NCBI GenBank assembly: GCA_905233825.1
Contig: CAJOFE010000004.1
Span: 1 to 64,000, forward strand
DNA: 64,000 nt
DNA from: an uncultured Prevotella sp.
Lineage (GTDB): Bacteria > Bacteroidota > Bacteroidia > Bacteroidales > Bacteroidaceae
Direction of reading: 5' to 3'
Part shown: one piece after another, positions 9,363 through 18,287 of the stretch
Layout of the letters: each line of letters begins with the position of its first letter
How positions within the stretch are numbered: the stretch's first letter is position 1
Translations under genes and position numbers: made by a program
Notes under the pieces: generated by a model
The model's database searches: none
Told to the model about the DNA's origin: nothing
The model's input: the letters and a program-made list of their open reading frames with translations, nothing else

Positions 9363-9446
9363 AAATGGCATTTCCAGGCCTTGGAAATGCCGTTTCTGAG
9401 ACATGGAAATGCCGTTTCCAAGGTCTGGAAACGGCATTTGTTTTTT
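9363..9446. repeat. 22-bp-period repeat, locus A, with bidirectional terminator-like hairpins
   Basis: Three direct 22-bp units (9363-9384, 9385-9406, 9407-9428) plus a partial fourth share the core ATGCCGTTTC or a close variant. Inside them are two perfect inverted repeats: 10-bp arms at 9367-9376/9382-9391 and 14-bp arms at 9407-9420/9426-9439. A T-run follows on the plus side and a T-rich stretch on the minus side. It sits between the glycine-rich gene and the receptor gene, where a minus-strand terminator is expected. Related units occur at 42005 and 59726. Confidence 0.75.
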
Positions 9447-9459
9447 GATGTGAATATGC

Positions 9460-10557
9460 TTATCTGCGTGAGCCTCCGAAACTGCCGTGGCTGTTGCCAC
9501 CTCCACGACTGCCTCCACCGCCTCCGCGATTGCCTCCGCCAACGGAACCGCCACCGCCTCCGTTGCTGCGTGTTCCACCGATGGAACCACCACCGCCGTT
9601 GCTACGGTTGCCTCCGAAAGAGCCTCCGCTGACGGAACCACCGTTGTTGCTGCGCGTGTTGCCTCCGCCAATGTTGCCACCACGGGCTGGGGTGCCGCCA
9701 CCGCCTGGGTTACCACCTTGACGGACTTCACCACCTCCGCCAGAACGGTTGCCTCCAAATGAGCCATTGCTTCTGCCAGGATTGCCTCCGCCGATGTTAC
9801 CACCGCCGTTGTTGCTACGGCTGTCGAAGTTTCCACGGGGTTGTCCTCCTTCGCGGTTGCCAGGATTTCCATTACGGCCACTGCCGAAACCTCCCTGCTG
9901 TCCGTTAGGACGGTCGCCGATGCGATAGCCTCCGTTGCCGCCAGCGGGTGGGTTGTTGGGACCTCCAGTAACTTGAGTAGAGCTATGACGACCACCTCTC
10001 GGTCCTCCGCCAGGATTGTCACGATAGTCGCCACGATCCCATCCGCTACGCATTCCGAAGTGCTGGTCACGAGTGGGGTTGCCTGGACGATAGTGGTCGC
10101 GGCGTCCCTCATAATAGCTGTGCCCGTTGTTCATCCTCCAGCTGTGACCTCCACGATAGGATACGTAGAAGTGGGGACGGCCGAAGTAGAAATAGTCGCG
10201 ATGCGGATAGCGGGCGTAGATGCTGAAGTGCCAGTAGCCTGCATCCCAGATCAGCGGACGATAGAAATAGGAAGCAGCACGGAACAGATCCCACTGCCAG
10301 GAGAAAAGAATGTAGCTCAGATCCAGATTACGGCGCTCCCAGTAGGGACCGAATACGTCGTACTGGCTGGTGACTCCCATGAGGTAGTCGAGGTTTATCT
10401 CATAGGCGGCCTCATACTGAGCATCGCTCAAGTTCAATTCATAAGCCATCTTGTCGGTGAGGAAGAGGGCCTCTTCACGTGCCTGTTCGTAAGACATGGC
10501 ATTTGCGCTTGCTGCTATCGTCAGCATGGCAAACAGGGTAAACATCATCTTCTTCAT
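9460..10557 (-). CDS. Secreted glycine/asparagine/arginine-rich protein
   Basis: A 365-residue exported protein of unknown function. A signal peptide (MKKMMFTLFAMLTIAASANA) is followed by a folded-looking region to about residue 125 rich in Tyr, Trp and Phe (ARYPHRDYFYFGRPHFYVSYRGG). From about 150 to the end it is low complexity, built from GGG, NRSNGGG and SFGGNR units. A long antisense reading frame through the repeats is a product of the codon bias and is not a gene. Such proteins are common in Bacteroidota; cell-surface or adhesive roles are only guesses. Confidence 0.75.
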   Translation of the reverse strand: MKKMMFTLFAMLTIAASANAMSYEQAREEALFLTDKMAYELNLSDAQYEAAYEINLDYLMGVTSQYDVFGPYWERRNLDLSYILFSWQWDLFRAASYFYRPLIWDAGYWHFSIYARYPHRDYFYFGRPHFYVSYRGGHSWRMNNGHSYYEGRRDHYRPGNPTRDQHFGMRSGWDRGDYRDNPGGGPRGGRHSSTQVTGGPNNPPAGGNGGYRIGDRPNGQQGGFGSGRNGNPGNREGGQPRGNFDSRSNNGGGNIGGGNPGRSNGSFGGNRSGGGGEVRQGGNPGGGGTPARGGNIGGGNTRSNNGGSVSGGSFGGNRSNGGGGSIGGTRSNGGGGGSVGGGNRGGGGGSRGGGNSHGSFGGSRR

Positions 10558-10753
10558 AATCGTATGGTTTTAAAGTGTTCAACAATCGTTTTTTTGTATC
10601 TCTGGTGCAAAGTAACGGCTTTTTTCTCATTCCTGCAAAGGATTTTCCCTAAATTGAAAGGGGAAAATCCCTATAATGTAGAAAATTAGTGATAACTTTA
10701 TGACATTATTGTCGCGAAGTTACTGCGTCTCGGCAAAAAAAGGAATAATTCTT

Positions 10754-10783
10754 TTGTTTTGCACTCGACTTTTCGTAACTTTG
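10754..10783 (+). promoter_or_regulatory. Promoter of the Wzi-like gene
   Basis: TTG at 10754-10756, a 19-bp spacer and TAACTTTG at 10776-10783 fit the Bacteroidota consensus. The start codon at 10803 follows closely, giving a short leader. Confidence 0.8.
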
Positions 10784-10802
10784 CACCGCATATAAAAAAC
10801 AG

Positions 10803-12317
10803 ATGGAAAAGAAGATAGTTGTTTTATCACTATTTGCGTTGCTTGCATCTGCAGTACATGGGCAGATAGAAGTACGTTCGGAGGCTCAGATAACAGCCTC
10901 TGATGGGGAGCACACGCCATTATGGTTGAATGCCAACAAGTATGGACTTAGCTCGCTCGATGATGTGAATGGCTATGTGCGGGCTGGCGTTTTCCGTCAT
11001 CTCCAGCAGGATTCTGCCCGTGAGTGGCGTATGGGATTCGGAGCCGATGTGGCTGTCGCAACGGGCTTTACCAGTACGTTGGTGGTTCAACAGGCCTATG
11101 GTGAACTGGAATGGAAGAAAGGCAGGCTGACTATTGGCAGTAAGGAACAACCGATGGAACTGAAGAACCAAGAGCTGAGTACGGGCTCGCAGACGCTGGG
11201 CATCAATGCACGTCCCATACCTGCCGTTCGTCTTTCCATACCTGACTACTGGGCTATACCAGGAACAAGAGAATGGCTAAGCCTGAAGGGACACATCAGC
11301 TATGGCATGTTCACGGACGACAAGTGGCAGAAGGACTTCACCCATCAACAGTCGAGATATGCTGAGCATACGATGCTCCATACAAAAGCTGGCTATCTGA
11401 AAATTGGTCATGATGACAAGCCTTTTAGTGTGGAGTTGGGGATAGAGATGGCGTGCCAGTATGGAGGCACTTCATACGCGCCAGTCCACTCTGCAGAATT
11501 GGAAAAGATGGAAAACACGGGTGGGCTGAAGGGAGCCATTAATGCTTTTATTCCAGGTGGTAGTGATACTACAGATGATGAGTATAAGAATGCAGATGGT
11601 AACCATCTGGGCAGTATGATGGCCCGTTTAAATTATGAACATCCTAAGTTCGGGCTTTCTGCATACGTTGATCATTTTTATGAGGACCAGTCGCAGATGT
11701 TCTTCCTTGACTATGATGGCTATGGTAGTGGTGAGAACTGGGACAAGAAAGAGGATACGCGAATGCTGTTATATGATGTGAAGGACATGCTCTTGGGATT
11801 GGAGCTTCGCCTAAAGAATATGCCTTGGCTGAATACGGTAGTGGCGGAGTATGTCTATACAAAGTATCAGAGCGGCCCCAACTATCATAATAATACGCGC
11901 TACTTGTCTGATCATATTGGTGGTGACGACGATTATTACAACCACCACATCTTTACTGGTTGGCAGCATTGGGGAATGGTAATGGGTAATCCGCTTTACC
12001 GTTCACCACTCTATAACGACGATAGTAGGGTGATGGTGGCTAACAATCGTTTTTGGGCATGGCATCTTGCTGCATGTGGCAATCCGTTGTCTAATCTTCA
12101 CTATAGACTGATGCTTACGTGGCAGCGCAGTTTTGGCACTTATAAACATCCTCTTGTTGATCCGCAACGCAATATGAGCCTGTTGGCGGAAGCTGCTTAC
12201 CGTTTTAACGATACAGGCTGGAGCGTTAAATGTGGACTGGGGTTAGACCGGGGTGGCTTGCTGGGCGATAATGTAGGTGTTCAGCTGACATTGGCTAAAA
12301 GTATGTTTACAAAATAA
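10803..12317 (+). CDS. Capsule assembly Wzi family outer-membrane protein
   Basis: A 504-residue predicted outer-membrane beta barrel with signal peptide ending SAVHGQ. The order IEVRSEAQITASDGEHTPLW, YGELEWKKGRLTIGSKEQ and LSIPDYWAIPG matches the Bacteroidota Wzi/Caps_assemb family, which helps attach or export surface polysaccharide. The C terminus (VQLTLAKSMFTK) is less clearly a barrel signal than usual. It starts a two-gene unit with the lipoprotein at 12333, and sits beside nucleotide-sugar and sugar-transferase genes, which supports a surface-glycan role. Confidence 0.8.
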   Translation: MEKKIVVLSLFALLASAVHGQIEVRSEAQITASDGEHTPLWLNANKYGLSSLDDVNGYVRAGVFRHLQQDSAREWRMGFGADVAVATGFTSTLVVQQAYGELEWKKGRLTIGSKEQPMELKNQELSTGSQTLGINARPIPAVRLSIPDYWAIPGTREWLSLKGHISYGMFTDDKWQKDFTHQQSRYAEHTMLHTKAGYLKIGHDDKPFSVELGIEMACQYGGTSYAPVHSAELEKMENTGGLKGAINAFIPGGSDTTDDEYKNADGNHLGSMMARLNYEHPKFGLSAYVDHFYEDQSQMFFLDYDGYGSGENWDKKEDTRMLLYDVKDMLLGLELRLKNMPWLNTVVAEYVYTKYQSGPNYHNNTRYLSDHIGGDDDYYNHHIFTGWQHWGMVMGNPLYRSPLYNDDSRVMVANNRFWAWHLAACGNPLSNLHYRLMLTWQRSFGTYKHPLVDPQRNMSLLAEAAYRFNDTGWSVKCGLGLDRGGLLGDNVGVQLTLAKSMFTK

Positions 12318-12332
12318 ATAATCGGAAAAGAC

Positions 12333-12785
12333 ATGAAGCGTATATCATCTTTATTATATATAATAGTAGGCATTCTATCGTTTACGGCATGTGTCGAATT
12401 TCACACTTCGGACAATGGGGTGTTGGACGGTTTTTGGCAGTTGACGCAAATAGACACGTTAGCTAATGGACGGTCAACTGACATGAGGGCACGAAAGATT
12501 TTCTGGGCTGTGCAGGCAGATTTGTTGAGAATGGAGGATCAGCATTCTGATTTTGACAAGTACCATAGCATCTATTTCTATTTTGAATTGAAGGATAATA
12601 GTCTCCGTGTCTATCATCCGGTTGTTGACAGACGAGAAATATCCGACAGCATTGTGACCAGCGTTGAAACGGTTCGATTCTATGGCTTGAACCATTTAGA
12701 CGAAACATTCAAAGTCCTTCAACTGGAGGAAACAAAAATGGCGCTCGAGAACGAGCGCCTGAGGATGTACTTCCGCAAGTATTGA
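12333..12785 (+). CDS. Small lipocalin-like lipoprotein
   Basis: A 150-residue lipoprotein (MKRISSLLYIIVGILSFTAC). The body has the pattern LDGFWQLTQIDTL ... IYFYFELKDNSLRVYHP ... LEETKMALENERLRMYFRKY, which resembles the lipocalin-like DUF4488/DUF5004 group; the exact family is not certain. It begins 15 bases after the Wzi-like gene and is probably co-transcribed. Its last 50 bases also contain the terminator of the convergent gene at 12793. Confidence 0.7.
   Translation: MKRISSLLYIIVGILSFTACVEFHTSDNGVLDGFWQLTQIDTLANGRSTDMRARKIFWAVQADLLRMEDQHSDFDKYHSIYFYFELKDNSLRVYHPVVDRREISDSIVTSVETVRFYGLNHLDETFKVLQLEETKMALENERLRMYFRKY
12732..12759 (-). terminator. Terminator of the dehydratase gene, inside the opposite-strand CDS
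   Basis: GGCGCTCG at 12740-12747 and CGAGCGCC at 12752-12759 form a perfect 8-bp GC-rich hairpin with a four-base loop. On the minus strand it is followed by ATTTTTG. It lies within the last codons of the lipoprotein gene, where it encodes ALENERL on the plus strand. Confidence 0.8.
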
Positions 12786-12792
12786 CAAACAC

Positions 12793-14697
12793 TTAGTCCA
12801 GCTTACTGTAAATAGAGTTGTTGCTCTTGTATTCAGGAACAATGGCCTTCATCTTCCCTACGGTTTTCATGTCGTCGAACTCTTTGCTAATCTCTGAGAG
12901 CTCATCAATGTCGTGGCAAACCGCATCATAGTCGTATTCACGTACGGCTGCGATACGAATCTTATCATGGAATGAGGGCTTTGTAGCCTCTTTGTCATTA
13001 AGCACTTCTTCGTAAAGCTTTTCGCCAGGGCGCAGACCCGTGTATTTTATTTCTATATTCTTGGCTCCGCTAAGCATAATCATACGTTGGGCCAGATCGG
13101 CAATCTTTACGGGCTGTCCCATGTCGAAGATGAAGATCTCGCCGCCATTTCCTTTCGTTCCAGCCTCTAGAACCAACTTGCAGGCTTCGGGAATGAGCAT
13201 GAAGAAACGGATGATGTTGGGATCAGTAACAGTAATAGGCCCTCCATTCTTGATTTGCTCCTTGAATAAAGGAATTACGGAGCCGTTTGAACCAAGCACA
13301 TTACCGAAGCGGGTCGTCACGAACTGGGTCTTTCCTTCTATCTTGCCGTCTTTGATCGCTTTGTCAAGACTCTGCACATAAATCTCGCAGATACGTTTCG
13401 AGCAACCCATGACGTTGGTGGGATTGACTGCTTTGTCCGTTGAAATCATCACGAACTTCTTTGTTCCGTATTTCACAGCCAGGTCGGCAATGACACGTGT
13501 TCCTATGATATTGTTGCGTACACTCTCTGAAGGATTGTCTTCCATCATGGGTACATGCTTATAGGCAGCAGCATGGAACACATAGGCGGGCTTGTGCTTT
13601 TTGAAGAGTGCTTCCATGTAGTTCTGCTCACAAATGCTGGCCACAATGGTTTCTGTCTTGATGTTGGGCCATTCCTTCTGCATCATCAGTCGGATGTCGT
13701 GCTGAGGAGTCTCTGCCTGGTCAATAAGTATGAGCTCTTTAGGATTGTAGGTAGCAATCTGACGAACCATCTCACTACCAATACTTCCTGCTGAGCCGGT
13801 AATCATGATGCATTGGCCACTCAGTTGTTTGCCGACAGATTCCATATCCACTTGTATCTCATCACGTGGCAGCAGGTCTTCAATACTGATCTCCTTCAGT
13901 TGAGGAACATCCTCATTGTCGTTCAGTTTTCTTGCATGCTGGCTGATATAGATGGTAATACCGGCATTGATAAGCTCGTCTTGTAGCTTTTGGTTCTTAC
14001 GGAAATCATCAAGGCGGTGTGGCGTGACAATGAGTGCCTCGATTCTCTCTTCTTTTAGCGTTTTCGTCAGCTGGTCATCGGCCAAGTGGATTCTCATGCC
14101 CATCAGCATGTGACCCTCCAAGCCTTTTTCATCGCTGGCAAAGCCTTTAAGGGTGAAGCGTGCGGGTTTTTCTGACCGTATGTGCTTCGCAATGGCGATG
14201 CCATCGTCTTTCACGCCGAAGATGTAGGTCCGTAACGAATGCCTGCTGGCGAATGCTACGTCATAGAGCATCTTTACCATGATACGTACAATCCACATGC
14301 TAAAGGTTGCGATTGCAAATACCGCAATCAGTTTTGAACCATTTATCAAGTGGAAAGGATTGCCGCGTTCTGACAACAACAAATGCAGGAGATATGTAAG
14401 TATCGAGCCTAAGGCTGTTGCTAAGCCTACACGCTGAAGGTCAACGAATGACGAGTATCGCAGGATGCCTGAATAGGTGTGAAATAGGCGGAACGCAATG
14501 TTGTATAGAACCAAATAGACAAGAATCGACAACGTAAGAGGACCAAAATAGGTCGCAGTCTTGTCCATGCGATGAAACAGCAGGAATGTAAGGACAAATG
14601 ATAAATAGACGATAAGATTGTCTAGTATCAGAATACTCCAATAGGGGAGACTATTCTTGTTAAAGTACCAATTGGCAAACTTATTTAGAAACTTCAT
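12793..14697 (-). CDS. Membrane-bound nucleotide-sugar 4,6-dehydratase/epimerase (FlaA1/CapD/WbpM type)
   Basis: A 634-residue enzyme that makes a modified UDP-sugar for surface polysaccharide or glycoprotein. Four membrane segments span about residues 20-145, then a Rossmann-like regulatory segment, then a short-chain dehydrogenase domain. The NAD site is GSAGSIGSE at 301-309. The catalytic region STDKAVNPTNVMGCSKR (419-435) has Met in place of the usual catalytic Tyr, as in the WbpM/PglF group. It lies beside the initiating sugar transferase at 14810, its expected pathway partner, and has its own promoter and terminator. Confidence 0.88.
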   Translation of the reverse strand: MKFLNKFANWYFNKNSLPYWSILILDNLIVYLSFVLTFLLFHRMDKTATYFGPLTLSILVYLVLYNIAFRLFHTYSGILRYSSFVDLQRVGLATALGSILTYLLHLLLSERGNPFHLINGSKLIAVFAIATFSMWIVRIMVKMLYDVAFASRHSLRTYIFGVKDDGIAIAKHIRSEKPARFTLKGFASDEKGLEGHMLMGMRIHLADDQLTKTLKEERIEALIVTPHRLDDFRKNQKLQDELINAGITIYISQHARKLNDNEDVPQLKEISIEDLLPRDEIQVDMESVGKQLSGQCIMITGSAGSIGSEMVRQIATYNPKELILIDQAETPQHDIRLMMQKEWPNIKTETIVASICEQNYMEALFKKHKPAYVFHAAAYKHVPMMEDNPSESVRNNIIGTRVIADLAVKYGTKKFVMISTDKAVNPTNVMGCSKRICEIYVQSLDKAIKDGKIEGKTQFVTTRFGNVLGSNGSVIPLFKEQIKNGGPITVTDPNIIRFFMLIPEACKLVLEAGTKGNGGEIFIFDMGQPVKIADLAQRMIMLSGAKNIEIKYTGLRPGEKLYEEVLNDKEATKPSFHDKIRIAAVREYDYDAVCHDIDELSEISKEFDDMKTVGKMKAIVPEYKSNNSIYSKLD

Positions 14698-14717
14698 TTA
14701 TGTGCATTTTGAGATTG

Positions 14718-14750
14718 CAAAGGTACGAATAAAAAAAACAAATATGCAAA
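14718..14750 (-). promoter_or_regulatory. Promoter of the dehydratase gene
   Basis: On the minus strand TACCTTTG (complement of 14718-14725) is preceded after 21 bp by TTTG (complement of 14747-14750). This gives a leader of about 15 bases before the ATG at 14697. Confidence 0.75.
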
Positions 14751-14809
14751 AAAATGAAACTATTTGTTTATCGTAATACGCAAATATATCTCCTGAGGGT
14801 TGAAAACGC

Positions 14810-15439
14810 TTAGAATTTCTTGCCGAAAACAATGTTGATGAATGTCTTAGTGATAATCTTCAGGTCGAACCACCATGAGCGGTGCTCCAGATAGTAGAGA
14901 TCCAGTTCCAGACGGCGCAGCATCTTCTCCAAAGTGTCGGTATAGCCGTTGTAGAGCGTTGCATAGGAGGTGACGCCTGGACGAATCTGATAGAGATATA
15001 CATAGCGATGGTCATGTTCCATAATCTGGTCAATGAAATATTGTCTTTCCGGACGTGGACCAATGAAAGCCATATCGCCTTTCAGCACGTTCCAAAGCTG
15101 AGGCAGCTCATCCAGATGATGCTCGCGCAGGTATTTCCCTATCTTCGTCATACGTGTCTCATTCTCGTGCTGATAGAGGGCTGGCCCGTCCTTTTCGGCA
15201 TCAACACACATGGAACGGAACTTGTAAATGGTAAACGGACGACCAAAGCGGCCTATGCGCTCTTGCTTGAAAATTGCGGGGCCGCCATCCTCACGCTTTA
15301 CTAAGATGTAGCAGATGAGAAAAAGTGGTGAGAATATGATAATGCAAAACAAGGCGATGAAGAAGTCGACAACGCGCTTTACGTTGCGCTCCAACTCATT
15401 CATCCCGTCAAGCACATATCCATTTTCAAGTTTAGTCAT
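14810..15439 (-). CDS. Initiating sugar-1-phosphate transferase (bacterial sugar transferase family)
   Basis: A 209-residue transferase that loads the first sugar phosphate onto undecaprenyl phosphate to start surface-glycan assembly. One N-terminal hydrophobic segment (about residues 24-48) is followed by the family motifs IFKQERIGRFGRPF, KFRSM, DELPQLWNVLKGDMAFIGP and RPGVTSYA. It is the short form with only the catalytic domain. The neighbouring dehydratase could supply its nucleotide sugar. A downstream Met at residue 13 is an alternative start. Confidence 0.88.
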   Translation of the reverse strand: MTKLENGYVLDGMNELERNVKRVVDFFIALFCIIIFSPLFLICYILVKREDGGPAIFKQERIGRFGRPFTIYKFRSMCVDAEKDGPALYQHENETRMTKIGKYLREHHLDELPQLWNVLKGDMAFIGPRPERQYFIDQIMEHDHRYVYLYQIRPGVTSYATLYNGYTDTLEKMLRRLELDLYYLEHRSWWFDLKIITKTFINIVFGKKF

Positions 15440-15567
15440 ATAATAATCAAAGTATTGTTCTTCATCTATTTAATTAACGTGAATTTTTCCCAAATATTAT
15501 GCAATAGGCAAATTTATTCTGAAATGAAAAACTTAATGGAAAATTTTTTTATCTGAAAAAATATGCG

Positions 15568-15575
15568 TACCTTTG
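15568..15575 (+). promoter_or_regulatory. -7 element of the glycosyltransferase gene
   Basis: TACCTTTG at 15568-15575. It places the transcript start downstream of the in-frame TTG at 15573, so translation must begin at the ATG at 15594. No clear upstream TTG box was seen. Confidence 0.65.
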
Positions 15576-15593
15576 CACCCCGAAAGAAAAATC

Positions 15594-16763
15594 ATGAAGA
15601 AAGTCTTGTTCTTGAATTCAAGATCTCCCTTTCCCATCAGGGATGGAGCGGCGATAGGTACGAATCAGTATCTGCGCTTTTTTCATGATTTGGGGTATGA
15701 GGTCGATCTGGCTTATGTCTCGGAAAGAGATGACGCAGAGGTCGTGAAAGCAGGACTGAAAGACATTTGCAGAAACATATTCTGCTTTCCCCTGCCAACA
15801 TGGCAGTCTTATTTGAAGTCGATGACGGGACTGCTGACCAACAGCCGCCCGCTTCAGGTGAATTATTACCATTCCCGCAAGCTTGACAGATGGGTTCGTG
15901 CCCATGCCTCAGCCTATGACATCCTGTATTGTCAGAATATGCGGGCTGCCCAGTATATCTGTGACATTGAGCAATATAAGATCTGGAACATCGTCGATGC
16001 ATTCTCCATGAACTACCAGTCGGCAAAGATGTTTGCCAAGGGAATGTGGCATTGGATATATAAAATCGACTCCCGTCGTTGTTGCCGTTATGAGCAGCAA
16101 CTGCTGGGCAAGTTCGACAAGAAGCTCATCGTTTCAAAGAAAGACCGCGATTTCATCGTAGAGAAAGCCGGTGGAACAGCAGATATCACGGTGATTGAGA
16201 ACTATACGCTCATACCCGAGGGCAAGCAGCTGGACAATGATCCGCATGTCCACAATCTGGTGTTCGTCGGTGCCATGAACTACGAGCCCAACGTCACGGC
16301 CGTCACCTATTTCTGTAAGCAGATCCTCCCCAAGCTGATAAGCCTGTACCCCGACCTGAAGTTCTACATTGTCGGCAAGACACCCACGTCAGCCGTCCGT
16401 TCCCTGCAGTCTGAATATGTAGAAGTGACAGGCTGGGTTGATGACACTTGGGACTATATCAAGCGAGCCTCGGTGGTCGTCGCCCCCATGCTGACAGGTT
16501 CGGGCATCCAGAACAAAATCCTTCAAGCCTTGTCAGTAGGTGCTAGCGTCGTGACTACCTCCACGGGCTTTGAAGGACTAGCGCGCGACGAGGGCCAGCC
16601 ACATGTGGTTGATGGCGACGACGAGATGATTCGCCAGATATCCTTCCTTCTCGATCATCCTGAATTGAGGATGCAGGAAGGTCAGAAATCCATCGCATAC
16701 ATCCGTAAGCACTACTCGCTTGAGGTCATCAGGGAGAAATTCCGTGCCTTCCTTGAGGGATAA
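15594..16763 (+). CDS. Glycosyltransferase, GT4-like
   Basis: A 389-residue GT-B fold glycosyltransferase, probably adding a sugar to a surface polysaccharide. The N-terminal Rossmann domain begins KKVLFLNSRSPFPIRDGAAIG. The C-terminal domain has LVFVGAMNYEPN, LKFYIVGKTP and VEVTGWVDD, then the donor-binding region with VVAPMLTGSGIQNKILQALSVG and STGFEGL. It stands alone on the plus strand, divergent from the sugar transferase at 14810. Sugar specificity cannot be read from sequence. Confidence 0.87.
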   Translation: MKKVLFLNSRSPFPIRDGAAIGTNQYLRFFHDLGYEVDLAYVSERDDAEVVKAGLKDICRNIFCFPLPTWQSYLKSMTGLLTNSRPLQVNYYHSRKLDRWVRAHASAYDILYCQNMRAAQYICDIEQYKIWNIVDAFSMNYQSAKMFAKGMWHWIYKIDSRRCCRYEQQLLGKFDKKLIVSKKDRDFIVEKAGGTADITVIENYTLIPEGKQLDNDPHVHNLVFVGAMNYEPNVTAVTYFCKQILPKLISLYPDLKFYIVGKTPTSAVRSLQSEYVEVTGWVDDTWDYIKRASVVVAPMLTGSGIQNKILQALSVGASVVTTSTGFEGLARDEGQPHVVDGDDEMIRQISFLLDHPELRMQEGQKSIAYIRKHYSLEVIREKFRAFLEG

Positions 16764-17348
16764 GTCTTTTTGCTGCGTTCAAAATCGATTTTGCAGCCAT
16801 CAAAAACTTTTTTAAAGCGTGGCTTTTTGAGCTCTCTTTGCATCTTATTATAGCCAAAATCGCCTACGAGATGGGCTATTTTGCCACACTACCCCTTCCA
16901 AGTGAGTCGTTATGCTGAAAATTCTGAACCACTAATATGTGCGCAAAGATAGGGGTAAAGCATCGGAAACAGGGGTTTATGCACGTTTTTTGATGCCTGC
17001 GAGAGCGGATTTTGATAGTTTCTGTCCTTTATTAAGTTCCAATATCTTAGGCGCGGAGGCTTTACTGATATCGTATCTCATTGATTATTAGTTTTTTATA
17101 TGAATTATACTTATTGTTGTCTTACAGTCTTACAGTCTTACAGTTGTTTTTTGAGGGGTGTACTATTCTTCCAATTATATATAACTATCTATATATTAAT
17201 AAGTTATATAATACAATAAGGAGATGTGTACCCTCATTTTTTAATTGTAAGATTGTAAGACTGTAAGATTTCTCATTGTCTTCACCCTTCCTCTATCAGG
17301 CCCTCCAGCGCCAGCGCCTTGTCATCTATTTTGGATGTTGAGCGGAGT
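16764..17348. other. 585-bp gene-free stretch
   Basis: No convincing gene. The left part holds a palindrome, CAAAATCGATTTTG at 16780-16793. Near 16852 there is a GCCAAAATCGCC segment that loosely resembles one near 22229 in the gyrA leader. The right part contains the octamer-flanked element at 17119-17269. A 61-codon frame at 17081 runs through the AT-rich core and has no protein-like features. Confidence 0.7.
17119..17269. repeat. Octamer-flanked AT-rich element, locus 1
   Basis: Three exact copies of GTCTTACA (17119-17126, 17127-17134, 17135-17142) are followed by about 100 bp of AT-rich DNA. Then come three copies of the complement, TGTAAGAT, TGTAAGAC and TGTAAGAT (17246-17253, 17254-17261, 17262-17269). 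Just inside the octamers are partial inverted copies of GAGGG and GTAC. The core, read on the minus strand, aligns with the core of locus 2 at 39500: both have ACATCTC, TTATATAACTTATTAATA and TATATAGA in the same order. Confidence 0.85.
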
Positions 17349-18194
17349 TTATTCGCAGTATTCCAGCTCGCAGTCGCGATAGATGGTGGCGCGGCTGGTT
17401 TCGTCTTGAGTGACGTGGAGCTCGTGTGTGCCGGTGACGAGACCGTCGGTAACGGTGAACTCAGATGTATTGACAAGAGAACCGGTGACGCATCGTGATA
17501 TCATGTTCTTGTTCAGGGCATCGAGGCCGTCGTAGTTCATGAAGATGACGTGCAAGGGTATCTGCAGGAAGGTGATGCCCGCAAGGGGGTTGGGGTAGTC
17601 GCTAATGGTGTAGTCGAAATTGACTGTTTGATTTGTTCCGTCTCTGAACAGGATCTGTTGCTCGGTATGAGTGACGTTGTCGCCCGTCCAGGTGTAGTAG
17701 CGTGTCTCGCTGACGATGGGGTTTTCTTCTTCTTCGTTAGTGGTCACGACCTTTTGCAGACGGCCATCGGCATAGAAGAATTCGGTATCATTAAAGCGAC
17801 ACAACTGACCGTCTTCGTTGTTCTCGAAATGATAATACAGGTTCTCATTCTGGTTTTCGACATCGGTCAGGAAGCCGTTTTCGTCGTAGATGAACTGCAA
17901 CCAAGTGCTTCCATAGAGCATCTTGTCGAGTTGGTCGCCGTTCCAAATAAACTCGTAATCCAGCTGGCGTGGCTGTTGGATGTCCTGTATGGTGAGCCAT
18001 GTGCCGAGCATGGGGTTGAATATCTCCAACGTCAAACGCTTGGTGGTGTAGATCTTGCTGATTTTCTGTTTCTGGGGGTTGGGGGTGACGGGGTTGTCGA
18101 GGTTATCGGTGCAGGCCGCGTTCCACATGGTAGCGGCTGCGAGCAGCATGGCTGCGAAGACATTGTGGAGTCTTTTGGTTTTTAGTCTGTTCAT
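17349..18194 (-). CDS. Lipoprotein of unknown function
   Basis: A 281-residue lipoprotein (signal with hydrophobic core VFAAMLLAAATMWNAAC). After a short linker it is beta-rich, with repeated Tyr/Asp strands such as LDYEFIWNGDQLDKML, QFIYDENGFLTDVENQ and CRFNDTEFFYADGRLQKV. These resemble the YD-like DUF4595 group seen in Bacteroidota, but that assignment is tentative. It lies downstream of the TPR gene at 18288, separated by a strong terminator, so it is probably transcribed on its own. No promoter match was found. Confidence 0.65.
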   Translation of the reverse strand: MNRLKTKRLHNVFAAMLLAAATMWNAACTDNLDNPVTPNPQKQKISKIYTTKRLTLEIFNPMLGTWLTIQDIQQPRQLDYEFIWNGDQLDKMLYGSTWLQFIYDENGFLTDVENQNENLYYHFENNEDGQLCRFNDTEFFYADGRLQKVVTTNEEEENPIVSETRYYTWTGDNVTHTEQQILFRDGTNQTVNFDYTISDYPNPLAGITFLQIPLHVIFMNYDGLDALNKNMISRCVTGSLVNTSEFTVTDGLVTGTHELHVTQDETSRATIYRDCELEYCE

Positions 18195-18223
18195 GTGTGA
18201 TAAGAATGATGTGTGAGTTTAAG

Positions 18224-18258
18224 AAAAGGGGAGGTTCCCACCAGTGGGAGCCCCCCTT
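18224..18258 (-). terminator. Terminator downstream of the TPR protein gene
   Basis: A long GC-rich hairpin: GGGGAGGTTCCCAC on the left pairs with GTGGGAGCCCCCC on the right with one small bulge and a short loop. Read on the minus strand it runs into CCCCTTTTCTT. It ends the transcript of the gene at 18288. Confidence 0.8.
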
Positions 18259-18287
18259 GTTGGTTCGCTTGATGTAAGCTGTCGGGA

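Noticed and set aside
9494..10689. Plus-strand frames with Pro-rich and Thr/Ala-rich translations over the glycine-rich gene
   Set aside because: They mirror the repeated GGN codons of the real gene and show no signal or fold of their own.
17081..17266. 61-codon frame across the locus 1 repeat
   Set aside because: It runs through the octamers and AT-rich core, with no plausible start context or protein character.
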